From: an uncultured Flavobacteriaceae bacterium
GTDB lineage: Bacteria; Bacteroidota; Bacteroidia; Flavobacteriales; Flavobacteriaceae
NCBI GenBank assembly: GCA_947489085.1
Contig: CANLCJ010000032.1
Location: forward strand, 1 to 44,444
Reading direction: 5' to 3'
DNA length: 44,444 nucleotides
In this document: positions 17,298 to 26,325 of the stretch, one piece after another
How the letters are laid out: each line of letters begins with the position of its first letter
Position numbering within the stretch: the first letter of the stretch is position 1
Position numbers and translations under genes: made by a program
Notes under the pieces: generated by a model
The model's input: only the letters and a program-made list of their open reading frames with translations
Databases searched by the model: none
What the model was told of the DNA's origin: nothing

Positions 17298-20200
17298 ATG
17301 GAGCAGTATTTTATCAAGGAAGTAAGAAAGAACAATAGTAAGCAAACTCTTATTTATTTAGGCAAAGTAGGACAGGTTCTCTACTGGACTTCTATTCTTA
17401 GAAGTTTAGAATTTGTAATAATAATTACTGATTTAGATATAAATATTTTATCTCAAAATTCTTTCACTGTAGAGAATAAAGTTGGTTCAGGTTCTATTTC
17501 TGATATGATTGTTTGTTCAAACGGTGATTTATTATTTTGTGGACTTTATACAGAGAATGATTTTAAATATGTATTTGCCTTAAGGTTAAGTGCGTTAAAT
17601 GAGGTAAAATGGTTTAAAAGTTATGAAACTACTTCACAACAGCCATTTTTAGCAAGTCCTGCAAGGGTTAAGGGCTTAAGTGAAGAAACTTACTTATTAA
17701 GGTCTGGTTCAAAAACATTTTTTACCATTGACGGAGAAGGTGCAATTTTGAATGCACTTAAAGATGATTCTAGGACCTTAACAGTCCAGGATTGTGTGAT
17801 ATACAATGAAAAAATAATATTGATTGGAGTTGGGGCTTTTAGTAGACAAAACCCTGGTATTTTTTCACTAATGAGTTTAGACTATAATTTAGACCCTATA
17901 GTTGGAATTGAATATTTTTCTGAAGTTAGTATAGATACTCCTACAGGAGTAACTAGATCAGTAATTTTAAATGATAATAACTTAATCATTTCTTCAAACG
18001 TACTCGATAAACAATATTTGTTTTCTTTAAATCTTGATCAGGAATTTCCAGATGAAATTAATACGATTACTTTTGAGGAAAGTTTATCACTTCAAAAAAT
18101 TACAAGAAGTAATAATAGTTTCTACAAGAGGGCATCAGATATTGAAAATAACTTTGGAATAATTCACAAGTTCGATTTAAACCAAAATTTATTATGGTCA
18201 AAGAAAGTTGAAGGTCATAAGACTTTAGATGTTAAAGAAACAGTATCGTCAGATTCGCTTATCTTTTCTTCAGGACAGAATTTGGGTAAAATAAATGTGG
18301 ATTTTGAAGACAACACTTGTATCAAGTCTACATTGCTTCCTTCTTTAAATATAGAAAGAGAAGTCATCATAAAGCGAGACCCTCCTATGTTTCCTTATAT
18401 TTTGAATCCCATAGAAATAAGTTCTATACCTCAAAGTATAATAAAGCAAACTATAAACAGCTATGAAATAAAGCAATTATGCCCAATCCCTCAAACCCTA
18501 AATCTCACAAACAGCACCATAACAGCAAACCCAATACAAATTGATGCTGATGGCGACAGTACGACTAGCATTTCCGTACAATTAAAAGACGACACAGGGG
18601 CTAACATTACTACTGGAGGCGATACGGTGGTCATACGTACATCAGAAGGGACTATAGCCAATACCATAGACCAAGGCAGTGGTCGTTATACCGCAGTGTT
18701 AACTTCTGGTACAAGTGTAGCAACAGCAATACTTTCTTTTACTGTAAATGGAGAAATAGCACCCCAAACAGCAAATGTAGAGTTTTATCTTAATCAGGTC
18801 ACTTGTCCTGCTCATGTGGCTTTTATTATAGACGAATCGGGTTCTATTAACGGTGTCGAGCCACAAGAGATACGTGCAGGTTTACAATCATTTATAGATG
18901 CTCAGCTTGGCAGTAACTTAACGGTGTCTTTTATAGGGATGTCTGAGAGCGACACAAATACACGTAACGATCACGTTCTACAACAAAAAGTAACAAGCAC
19001 AACAAAAGCGACTTTTGATGATTGGATTACACGATACAAAAACGTGCCTATTTCAGCAGAATCAGATTACTGGGCTTCAGGATTTGATGTTGTTAATACA
19101 CTATCAACAGTGCCGGATATTGTAATTGTAATAGCAGATGGGTTACAAATTCAAAATAGAGAGGTACTGTTACAACATGTAAAACGAATTAATAATATTT
19201 CGCATTTATATGTATATGCATTACAAATAGGCACTTACAATGGAGGTGAATTTAATGTATCAAGTTTAGAACAAAGTCTAAACTACTATCTAGAGCGCAC
19301 ACCAATACCAAGTACCGCTCCCGATGATATTTTAATTACAGACTACCAAGAAGGTATTACAGATTTTAATTTATTAGGAGATGCTCTGGCAAACTTAAAC
19401 GATGCCTTAGTAGCAGCAAATGTGGGCTGTGGTAATATTGCCATTACAAGTACAGCCATAGACGAGGATATAGAATTATATGTTGAAGAGGAAATTAGTG
19501 TTTTAAATATTGGTACAATAACACTACAAAACGATAAAAGTGTAGTGCATACTGTGGCAGAAGGTACACAACTTATTGCAATAAATGGTATCACCGTTGT
19601 AGCTACAGAAACGGTAAGCATACAAGCTAATGGGCAAGGTGAAGTGCCTGTGCATCTCACAGGAACCCCGTCACTAAGTGGCGAATTCGAGGAGGTTATT
19701 TCGGTAGCAGGAGTGCTTAATCCAGAAGAATTTAGCATTGCGTTTACTGTAAAACCTCGAGGTAAAATAAAACATACCCAATCGCCTTTCCTATACCTGC
19801 AAGCAGCAGGATCTACAGGCGAAGATGGCTCTGCTAAAGGCGTGCATTTACGTTGGGCATTTAAAAATGCTTTAGGCGAAAACCATTTGCCTAAAGGGAA
19901 TCTTGCAGCAAATAGTAATGGCTATAACAAACCAGAGGATTTTGTAAAAATTTCTAAAGTACCATATGAGAAACTTCAAATTACAATAGATTTTAATACA
20001 CCTCCTGTTTTTGCTTCCATGCCTTCCAGACGTCTTAGGTTTAGGCGTAGAGATCCTTTATGGGTATACGAGGTGTCAGGAAACAGATATGTATTATTAT
20101 TTGATAATGTAAGTCAATATTACAATACAGCTCGTAACATAGACCCAAGAAATAATCCTAAGGCTTTTTTAGAAAGTTATGGGAATAATATTATAGAAGT

Positions 20201-23200
20201 GCAAACAGTTTATAGTTTGGCGTTTTCTGTAGAATATATAGTGGAAAATAGCTTGCCTAGTAGTACACTGCAAACAGAACTTATTGCGAGAGAAGAGCGA
20301 TTAAGCACCTCTAGAAAGCAAGGTCTTGTAGCAAGGCAAACCTATACAGGTACTCAATTTTCATCCACTTACCAACAAGCGGAAGACATAAAGCGCATAC
20401 GCTACCGCGCTAATAACTGTGTGGTAACAGGCATTAAAATAGAGCTATATGCCACAATAGTTGAAAAAGCGGATAAAGACGATTTATGGCAAGATTTAGG
20501 GAGCTATGCATTAACAACAAACACATCTACAGCCTTTAATTACCTGGAGCCTTCGCCAGGTGTGGTAGATGGCAAATGGCCACGATTTAACGAGGGCGAT
20601 CTTGTAAATATAGACAACTACAAAGCCAAATGGGAGAAGGTAAGTTTAGGTGCTTTCGAAAAAGATATAAAGCAAATTGTTGCCGATTATATAGCATTAA
20701 GTAACGACCAGAATAACCCTAGAGGCGAAGAAATAATAGCTTTTGGAGACGACGATACCGATGCCAAACGTATTGCGTATGTAGATATTTTGAATATTGC
20801 AGCAAGTGATTATCATATTGCACGTATGCTAGGTTTAGGGTGTTTCGATTTAGATGCCGAAACCGAAACCCAGCAATTTATGTACGTTATAAAATATACC
20901 ACTAAAAATAAAATAAAAGGTTACATCTATGACGACGATAATTATAACATAGAACATATTTACACATCTTTGCCTACGGGAACAACAGAGCAACGTTTGC
21001 CGAGAACTTTCGATATAAAACGTTTACGTCCAGGGGTACCGTCTGGCGAATCCTTTGCAGAACAATTGGATGACGATGGTAACGTTACCGATGTAGTACC
21101 AAATTTAGCATTATTTGATAGTGAGGGGTACAGTGCCAATGGGAAATCACGTTTTGTAGCTATTTATGCAGAAGAAGATCAAGAAGACGAGTTGCTTTTA
21201 GGTTTTTATGCCAAGCAAAACCAATTTAATACAGCAACCTATACCGAACCTGTAAATGGAGGTATAGAAGTTAAATTAACTGAAAACAGTGGGTGGCAAC
21301 CCATAAATGGGGCTTGGGATAAACCTGAATTATCGGTAACTCTAGAGTATTTTAATAAAACCTTGGAAGGTAACGCAACACCAGAAATTTTACCTCTTGG
21401 TATTCCAGATCCAGGAGAACCCTTGTATGTGCACAGACAAACACGGGAAGGGTTTTATACTTATGGTACTTACGGCATCAACTGGTTTAGCCGCGTATCT
21501 CCAGTTGCGAAAACATTAGAAATAGAGACGGTTTTTGTTCCAGATAACAATCTATTACCACCCCATAATATTAGCGCTTTACACATCGTAGAGGAGCGGC
21601 CATTATTATTGACGTCTAGAAGTGAACAGCAACTGTTAGGTGCAAATACAAGAGCGGATAAAACAATGGTGCGTTTGGCATTCGAGTACAATACCACTCA
21701 AGAAATAGTATCTTATAAAATTACAGACACTTTAGAAGCAGAGGCACAAGAACAGTTAAAAGATGTTTTAGTACCTGGAGATAATGTATTACTACATCCA
21801 GATGCTGTTTTTAGAGACGAAAAAGAGGTTTTCGCAAATACATTTGATGTGTTTTTTAGAAACGAATTGCCTCAAAACATTAGAGGAAAAATAACAGCAG
21901 TAAATAACCACCCTACAGATATACGAATAGCTGTAGTTACCACAGAGAATTACAGAGTGCACAGTATAAGTAATGCGGATGAAGAAACGTTTTTAACACC
22001 AAGAATACCAGAAGGATCAAACAGTCAAAATTTTGTAGGTGGTGTATTTACAACAAATGGGACTAACTTTTTTATAGAAAGTGTAACCGATGCGCCTACA
22101 GGGGTTATTATCAACATTTATAAGAAAGAACTAGACGATAGTATACAAACTAATGTAATACCCAGAGCAGATGTTGCATTAGAAGGGCCTGAGATTATGG
22201 GAGATGCATTATTTATGGCTGTAGAAAATATGGCATCTCCAGAGAGTTGGGGGATATACAGCCCGAATAGCAAACTACATGTGCAATTTGGAGTAGGCAG
22301 TATGTTAAATATACACCGCGAAATTATTATTAATCAAGAAGGTCCTGATGATGGTCCAGAACGTATTTTAGAGAAATCTAGGGGGTTCTGGAGCGAAGCC
22401 TCTATAGCACCTGTAGAAGAAGTTGTAGATGTTACATATACTACCGTAGACGGAGAGGTTGTAGCCAACGAAGAAAAAGCACATAAAGGCCTTTATGAAA
22501 TAACAATGCCTTTTAGGTTGCCACAACACCCACAACATACACCAGACACTGTTGGGAATTTTGTAGAATGGAGTGGAGGTATTGTTAGAGTGCATACCAA
22601 CGACGATCCAGAGGGGCCTAGAAAAGATTTAAAAGTAATACGCATAGAACATATTGGTAGTACAACGAACAATGCTGTTGTATATGCCGTAGATGATGCT
22701 TTTAGCGCAACAGAAATAGATAATGATGGTAATGCTATAGTAAATCCTACGATTATAATAGGTGACGCTGTTAGCGTAAACTTTTATCCAGGATTCAAAG
22801 TGTATTTGTATGCAGATGCAGATTTTAATCTTACAGAGCGTAGTATTACACCAGATCGTGAGGATTTAAAATATTCTGTTTTTGGTTTACGAAGTATATC
22901 GAATACCGCAGAGGCTTTATACAACAAAAATTACAGATCTCAAGTAAGTGCGCCTGCGTTAATGTTTGTGCATAGAATCATAGAACCGCAACAACCTGAA
23001 AAACCAGAAGGTGCATTATATGCCACACAACCAGATGTGTTTGGAAAAGCAACCTATACCTTTGATACAAAGTTTAAGCACGAGCCCTACGCTGTACTTA
23101 TGTACAGATCCAACGACCGTTCCATATTAGGAGCACTTTATACAGATAATACAGTACTCGAAATTATAACAGCACTAGAAGCGCTACACAGTGATGCATT

Positions 23201-25634
23201 TTATACCAATAGATGGGACAATCTTTTAGGATTTAGCTATGATGCAGAATTTTCAAAATTTCCAAATACGGAAAGCGGTTACCGTTTTCCTAAGCCAGAT
23301 AAGCCAAGTTTCTTTGCGCTTATAGATAGTGATATTCAAAATTATAATAGGAAATATGGGGCAAATGAACCTTTATTAGATAGAGATAGCTTCAATTTAA
23401 ATACAACAGTGTTACCTGATTTTTCTGATGCTTTAGAGGTGTTTCCAGAAAAGACAGTTACAAACTATGTAAAAGAAGCGATTTTAAATACGTTCGTATC
23501 ACTCACCGAAGCCCCATTATTATATAACCATATTAGAAGTGATAGCGATTATATACCTGTTAATAAAAGACAGGTAATAAGAGATAGACATGGCAATTTA
23601 TTACCTCCTAATAAACCGCCATACGATATAGCACCTATGGCAAAACGTATAGGTAGAAGAGGGCAGCATTACGATAGTGTGTTATTTACAGATTTCTTGC
23701 TCGATGGCACATCTAAAAACACCTATTTCTATGCGGCAAGAGAAGTAGGGAGCACTACGCAGTTAGGGGAGTTTAGCTCTATTAAAGGCCCTATAAAACT
23801 CGTCAACACAAAAGCTCCTGAAAACCCTGAAATTAAACGTGTGTTACCAATGTTGGGAACAGGAGACTTAGAATATAAAAAACTAGATTTAGCTTTTGTA
23901 GATCTAGAACATATAACTATTGGCGAAAACAATAGGCTTATTAGTTCAGGATCTCTTGGAAGAGCAGCAGGACTGGCCAGTAAACAAATTATTAGAGGTA
24001 ATGCCTATGTTACTTTCAAAGTTGAAGAAGGTTTTATTGGAACCATTGGTTTTTCAAAATTTAATAGCGATGCAGACCGATCAAGTATAGGCTATGGATT
24101 AACAATTTTAAACGGCATTCTATTCGTAACGGAAAAGGAGCAAAATCCAATACGCGTAGGTGTTCATGAGCCGAATAGCGTGTTTAGCATAGAAATAAAA
24201 GGAAATACTATTATTTATATGCAGGATACACTTGTGCTTTATAGGTTGCATCGTTCAGAGCAGTTAGATGTCGTATTAGATGTTTCAATATATAGTATGA
24301 ATGCAACGGTTTATGATCTAGAGCTTTTTTCGGCAGCATACACCTACACAGAAGAAAAAATTATAGGGCAAGAGTTACCATTAACATTTGCAACACAGGA
24401 GTTTATTCAAATAAACGATAGTATCATCACTAAAATATCTGGTGTAAATGGAGATGCATGGGATGCTGGAGCTACTACAGAAGCTTATTTACCATATTAT
24501 GGAAATGTTACATATCAACTTAAAAACAATACAAATGTAATTGTTGGTTTAGCGAATGATATTATTAGTCAAGATAAAACGCATACAGTGGATTATGCAA
24601 TATTGGCAAGTAGTGATGGGTATTTATCAATACATAGAAATGGAGAATTTTTAAAGCGTGGCGTTCAATACGACGGTAATAGTATACTAGAGATAGAACG
24701 AAGAAATGACTACCTTATTTTTAAGAAAAATCACAGACCATTTTTCGAACTACAATTGGAAAGTAGTATACCGCTATTTACATACTTCTCTATGTTCGAT
24801 GCTGATAGTGAAATTATAAACTTAAAAATGCAGTCTACAACTGTTCTTGCTAGAGATTTTCAAGAAGATACAACTTTACCTGCATTAGCGTTTGAAGTCA
24901 ATGCTTACCAACCAGACCAAGGTATCAGGAGGTTAAACCTTTATAGAACAACAAGAGCCGAAAATACCTTATCTATTAGAACAATGGACCTGGTAGATAC
25001 AGTAGATCTAGTGCTTACTAATCAATTAGATAAAAATGTATTAATCATAAAAGATGAGTTTTTAGATTTAGGCTATGCGCCTTACAGCGATACTTTGTTT
25101 TATAGAGTAACTGTAAGCCGAGCAGTAGAATATGCAAAGCCTAAAGACGCTCAAGAAGATCCAACTTTTGTCGTTTCTGAACACAAGCCGTCAAACCCTT
25201 CAAAATTACTAATTAGTAGTATTGTAGAGTCTACAAACCCTAAAACACCAGAGGTAACATACAGTTTTGATGTATTAGAAAACAATGCTACGGTTTTAGA
25301 GCATGTTATTTTAAAATGGAATAAGACCGTACATAATGGTAAATACCACGTTTTTTTCATGAATAGTCAAGGGAATTGGGTTAAAATTCATGAAGTGACA
25401 TCGAATGTTGAAGATGTTCAAGTTTTCTTAGGAGATACAGATATCAGTGAAACTTTACAAATAGAAACAAGTGAAGGTGTGCCTAAATATTACCATTTTA
25501 AAGTAGATGCAGAAAATTCTGCTGGTATGCTTAATACGCAAAGTAAGATACTTACCATACCAAGTGAAACTGGACTATCTACAGAAGAAGGTATAGGAAG
25601 TATGATTATAGAAAATACAAATTTAGTACGCTAA
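17298..25634 (+). CDS. Giant multidomain protein (2778 residues): beta-propeller-like, Ig-like, von Willebrand A, repeated beta modules
   Basis: No signal peptide is present. Residues 1-390 carry repeats of the type GDLLFCGLYTENDFKYVFAL and GIIHKFDLNQNLLWSKKVEG, as in WD/kelch-like beta-propellers. Residues of about 395-495 form an invasin-type Ig domain (TSISVQLKDDTGANITTGGD). Residues 500-705 are a von Willebrand A domain with MIDAS motif DESGS at about 511 and the later DIVIVIADGLQ strand. After this comes a long tail of beta modules (for example AKGVHLRWAFKNALGENHLP at about 850 and several FN3-like pieces near the end). The propeller part looks more AT-rich than the rest, suggesting a swapped N-terminus. 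The gene starts five bases after the previous giant. An adhesive or metal-dependent binding role fits the MIDAS motif; how it leaves the cell is unclear. Confidence 0.75.
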   Translation: MEQYFIKEVRKNNSKQTLIYLGKVGQVLYWTSILRSLEFVIIITDLDINILSQNSFTVENKVGSGSISDMIVCSNGDLLFCGLYTENDFKYVFALRLSALNEVKWFKSYETTSQQPFLASPARVKGLSEETYLLRSGSKTFFTIDGEGAILNALKDDSRTLTVQDCVIYNEKIILIGVGAFSRQNPGIFSLMSLDYNLDPIVGIEYFSEVSIDTPTGVTRSVILNDNNLIISSNVLDKQYLFSLNLDQEFPDEINTITFEESLSLQKITRSNNSFYKRASDIENNFGIIHKFDLNQNLLWSKKVEGHKTLDVKETVSSDSLIFSSGQNLGKINVDFEDNTCIKSTLLPSLNIEREVIIKRDPPMFPYILNPIEISSIPQSIIKQTINSYEIKQLCPIPQTLNLTNSTITANPIQIDADGDSTTSISVQLKDDTGANITTGGDTVVIRTSEGTIANTIDQGSGRYTAVLTSGTSVATAILSFTVNGEIAPQTANVEFYLNQVTCPAHVAFIIDESGSINGVEPQEIRAGLQSFIDAQLGSNLTVSFIGMSESDTNTRNDHVLQQKVTSTTKATFDDWITRYKNVPISAESDYWASGFDVVNTLSTVPDIVIVIADGLQIQNREVLLQHVKRINNISHLYVYALQIGTYNGGEFNVSSLEQSLNYYLERTPIPSTAPDDILITDYQEGITDFNLLGDALANLNDALVAANVGCGNIAITSTAIDEDIELYVEEEISVLNIGTITLQNDKSVVHTVAEGTQLIAINGITVVATETVSIQANGQGEVPVHLTGTPSLSGEFEEVISVAGVLNPEEFSIAFTVKPRGKIKHTQSPFLYLQAAGSTGEDGSAKGVHLRWAFKNALGENHLPKGNLAANSNGYNKPEDFVKISKVPYEKLQITIDFNTPPVFASMPSRRLRFRRRDPLWVYEVSGNRYVLLFDNVSQYYNTARNIDPRNNPKAFLESYGNNIIEVQTVYSLAFSVEYIVENSLPSSTLQTELIAREERLSTSRKQGLVARQTYTGTQFSSTYQQAEDIKRIRYRANNCVVTGIKIELYATIVEKADKDDLWQDLGSYALTTNTSTAFNYLEPSPGVVDGKWPRFNEGDLVNIDNYKAKWEKVSLGAFEKDIKQIVADYIALSNDQNNPRGEEIIAFGDDDTDAKRIAYVDILNIAASDYHIARMLGLGCFDLDAETETQQFMYVIKYTTKNKIKGYIYDDDNYNIEHIYTSLPTGTTEQRLPRTFDIKRLRPGVPSGESFAEQLDDDGNVTDVVPNLALFDSEGYSANGKSRFVAIYAEEDQEDELLLGFYAKQNQFNTATYTEPVNGGIEVKLTENSGWQPINGAWDKPELSVTLEYFNKTLEGNATPEILPLGIPDPGEPLYVHRQTREGFYTYGTYGINWFSRVSPVAKTLEIETVFVPDNNLLPPHNISALHIVEERPLLLTSRSEQQLLGANTRADKTMVRLAFEYNTTQEIVSYKITDTLEAEAQEQLKDVLVPGDNVLLHPDAVFRDEKEVFANTFDVFFRNELPQNIRGKITAVNNHPTDIRIAVVTTENYRVHSISNADEETFLTPRIPEGSNSQNFVGGVFTTNGTNFFIESVTDAPTGVIINIYKKELDDSIQTNVIPRADVALEGPEIMGDALFMAVENMASPESWGIYSPNSKLHVQFGVGSMLNIHREIIINQEGPDDGPERILEKSRGFWSEASIAPVEEVVDVTYTTVDGEVVANEEKAHKGLYEITMPFRLPQHPQHTPDTVGNFVEWSGGIVRVHTNDDPEGPRKDLKVIRIEHIGSTTNNAVVYAVDDAFSATEIDNDGNAIVNPTIIIGDAVSVNFYPGFKVYLYADADFNLTERSITPDREDLKYSVFGLRSISNTAEALYNKNYRSQVSAPALMFVHRIIEPQQPEKPEGALYATQPDVFGKATYTFDTKFKHEPYAVLMYRSNDRSILGALYTDNTVLEIITALEALHSDAFYTNRWDNLLGFSYDAEFSKFPNTESGYRFPKPDKPSFFALIDSDIQNYNRKYGANEPLLDRDSFNLNTTVLPDFSDALEVFPEKTVTNYVKEAILNTFVSLTEAPLLYNHIRSDSDYIPVNKRQVIRDRHGNLLPPNKPPYDIAPMAKRIGRRGQHYDSVLFTDFLLDGTSKNTYFYAAREVGSTTQLGEFSSIKGPIKLVNTKAPENPEIKRVLPMLGTGDLEYKKLDLAFVDLEHITIGENNRLISSGSLGRAAGLASKQIIRGNAYVTFKVEEGFIGTIGFSKFNSDADRSSIGYGLTILNGILFVTEKEQNPIRVGVHEPNSVFSIEIKGNTIIYMQDTLVLYRLHRSEQLDVVLDVSIYSMNATVYDLELFSAAYTYTEEKIIGQELPLTFATQEFIQINDSIITKISGVNGDAWDAGATTEAYLPYYGNVTYQLKNNTNVIVGLANDIISQDKTHTVDYAILASSDGYLSIHRNGEFLKRGVQYDGNSILEIERRNDYLIFKKNHRPFFELQLESSIPLFTYFSMFDADSEIINLKMQSTTVLARDFQEDTTLPALAFEVNAYQPDQGIRRLNLYRTTRAENTLSIRTMDLVDTVDLVLTNQLDKNVLIIKDEFLDLGYAPYSDTLFYRVTVSRAVEYAKPKDAQEDPTFVVSEHKPSNPSKLLISSIVESTNPKTPEVTYSFDVLENNATVLEHVILKWNKTVHNGKYHVFFMNSQGNWVKIHEVTSNVEDVQVFLGDTDISETLQIETSEGVPKYYHFKVDAENSAGMLNTQSKILTIPSETGLSTEEGIGSMIIENTNLVR

Positions 25635-25647
25635 AAGAACAATAATT

Positions 25648-26289
25648 ATGGAAAGAACAAGAGACGAATTAAAAAATAAATTTAGGAAAGGAGATAAACC
25701 AACAGAATTAGATTATGCAGATGTAATGGATAGCTTTGTAAGTAAGCTTGAAGACCCTTACTTTAAAGCTAACGATTTACCTGAAGCAAAAACTAATGCA
25801 AGAGGTATTGTAGAGCAGGCAACATTGATGGAGGTCGATGCAGGAACAGATAATGAGCGTTTTGTAACACCAGAAGGTGTTAAACGTGCCGTATTAAGAT
25901 TTGCACCAGATGCACCAGTAGCTTCTATCAATGGCGAAACAGGAGCTGTAACAATTCCAGATCATACTAAAGATGTAACACCTTGGAATAGTGTGAATTT
26001 TTCCAATGGCGTATCAGCTATAGGTAATGCCCTTAGGTATAAACGAAAATTAGGAATCGTTTATTTTGAAGGCGAACTAAGCATAAATTCTACGACATCG
26101 GGAAATACAAATTTATTTTCGGTACTAACAGGCTTTAGACCTACTCAAGATCTCGCATTTTATGTAGTAGGTTCTACGGGGGTTATGGTAAGAATTGTGG
26201 TTAACAGATCGGGAAGCGTAGTTGCAACAAATATAGGAAACAACCTGGTAAATATAAGTTTATCAGGCATATCATATATAGCATCATAA
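25648..26289 (+). CDS. Short tail-fibre-like protein
   Basis: This 213-residue protein starts with TRDELKNKFRKGDKPTELDY, a docking-type motif shared in pattern with the next gene (NVLKSYFENGDKPNESQF). Next comes NARGIVEQATLMEVDAGTDN and FVTPEGVKRAV, the tail-fibre segment (GIVE.AT..E..AGTD..R.VTP.G...A) common in phage and tailocin fibres. VASINGETGAVTI and a beta-rich tip follow. Fibres of this sort trimerise and bind a surface ligand. The shared N-terminus suggests that both proteins attach to the same acceptor. Confidence 0.75.
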   Translation: MERTRDELKNKFRKGDKPTELDYADVMDSFVSKLEDPYFKANDLPEAKTNARGIVEQATLMEVDAGTDNERFVTPEGVKRAVLRFAPDAPVASINGETGAVTIPDHTKDVTPWNSVNFSNGVSAIGNALRYKRKLGIVYFEGELSINSTTSGNTNLFSVLTGFRPTQDLAFYVVGSTGVMVRIVVNRSGSVVATNIGNNLVNISLSGISYIAS

Positions 26290-26325
26290 AAAAATAAGAT
26301 ATACAGAATACAAAAAAATAGAGTC

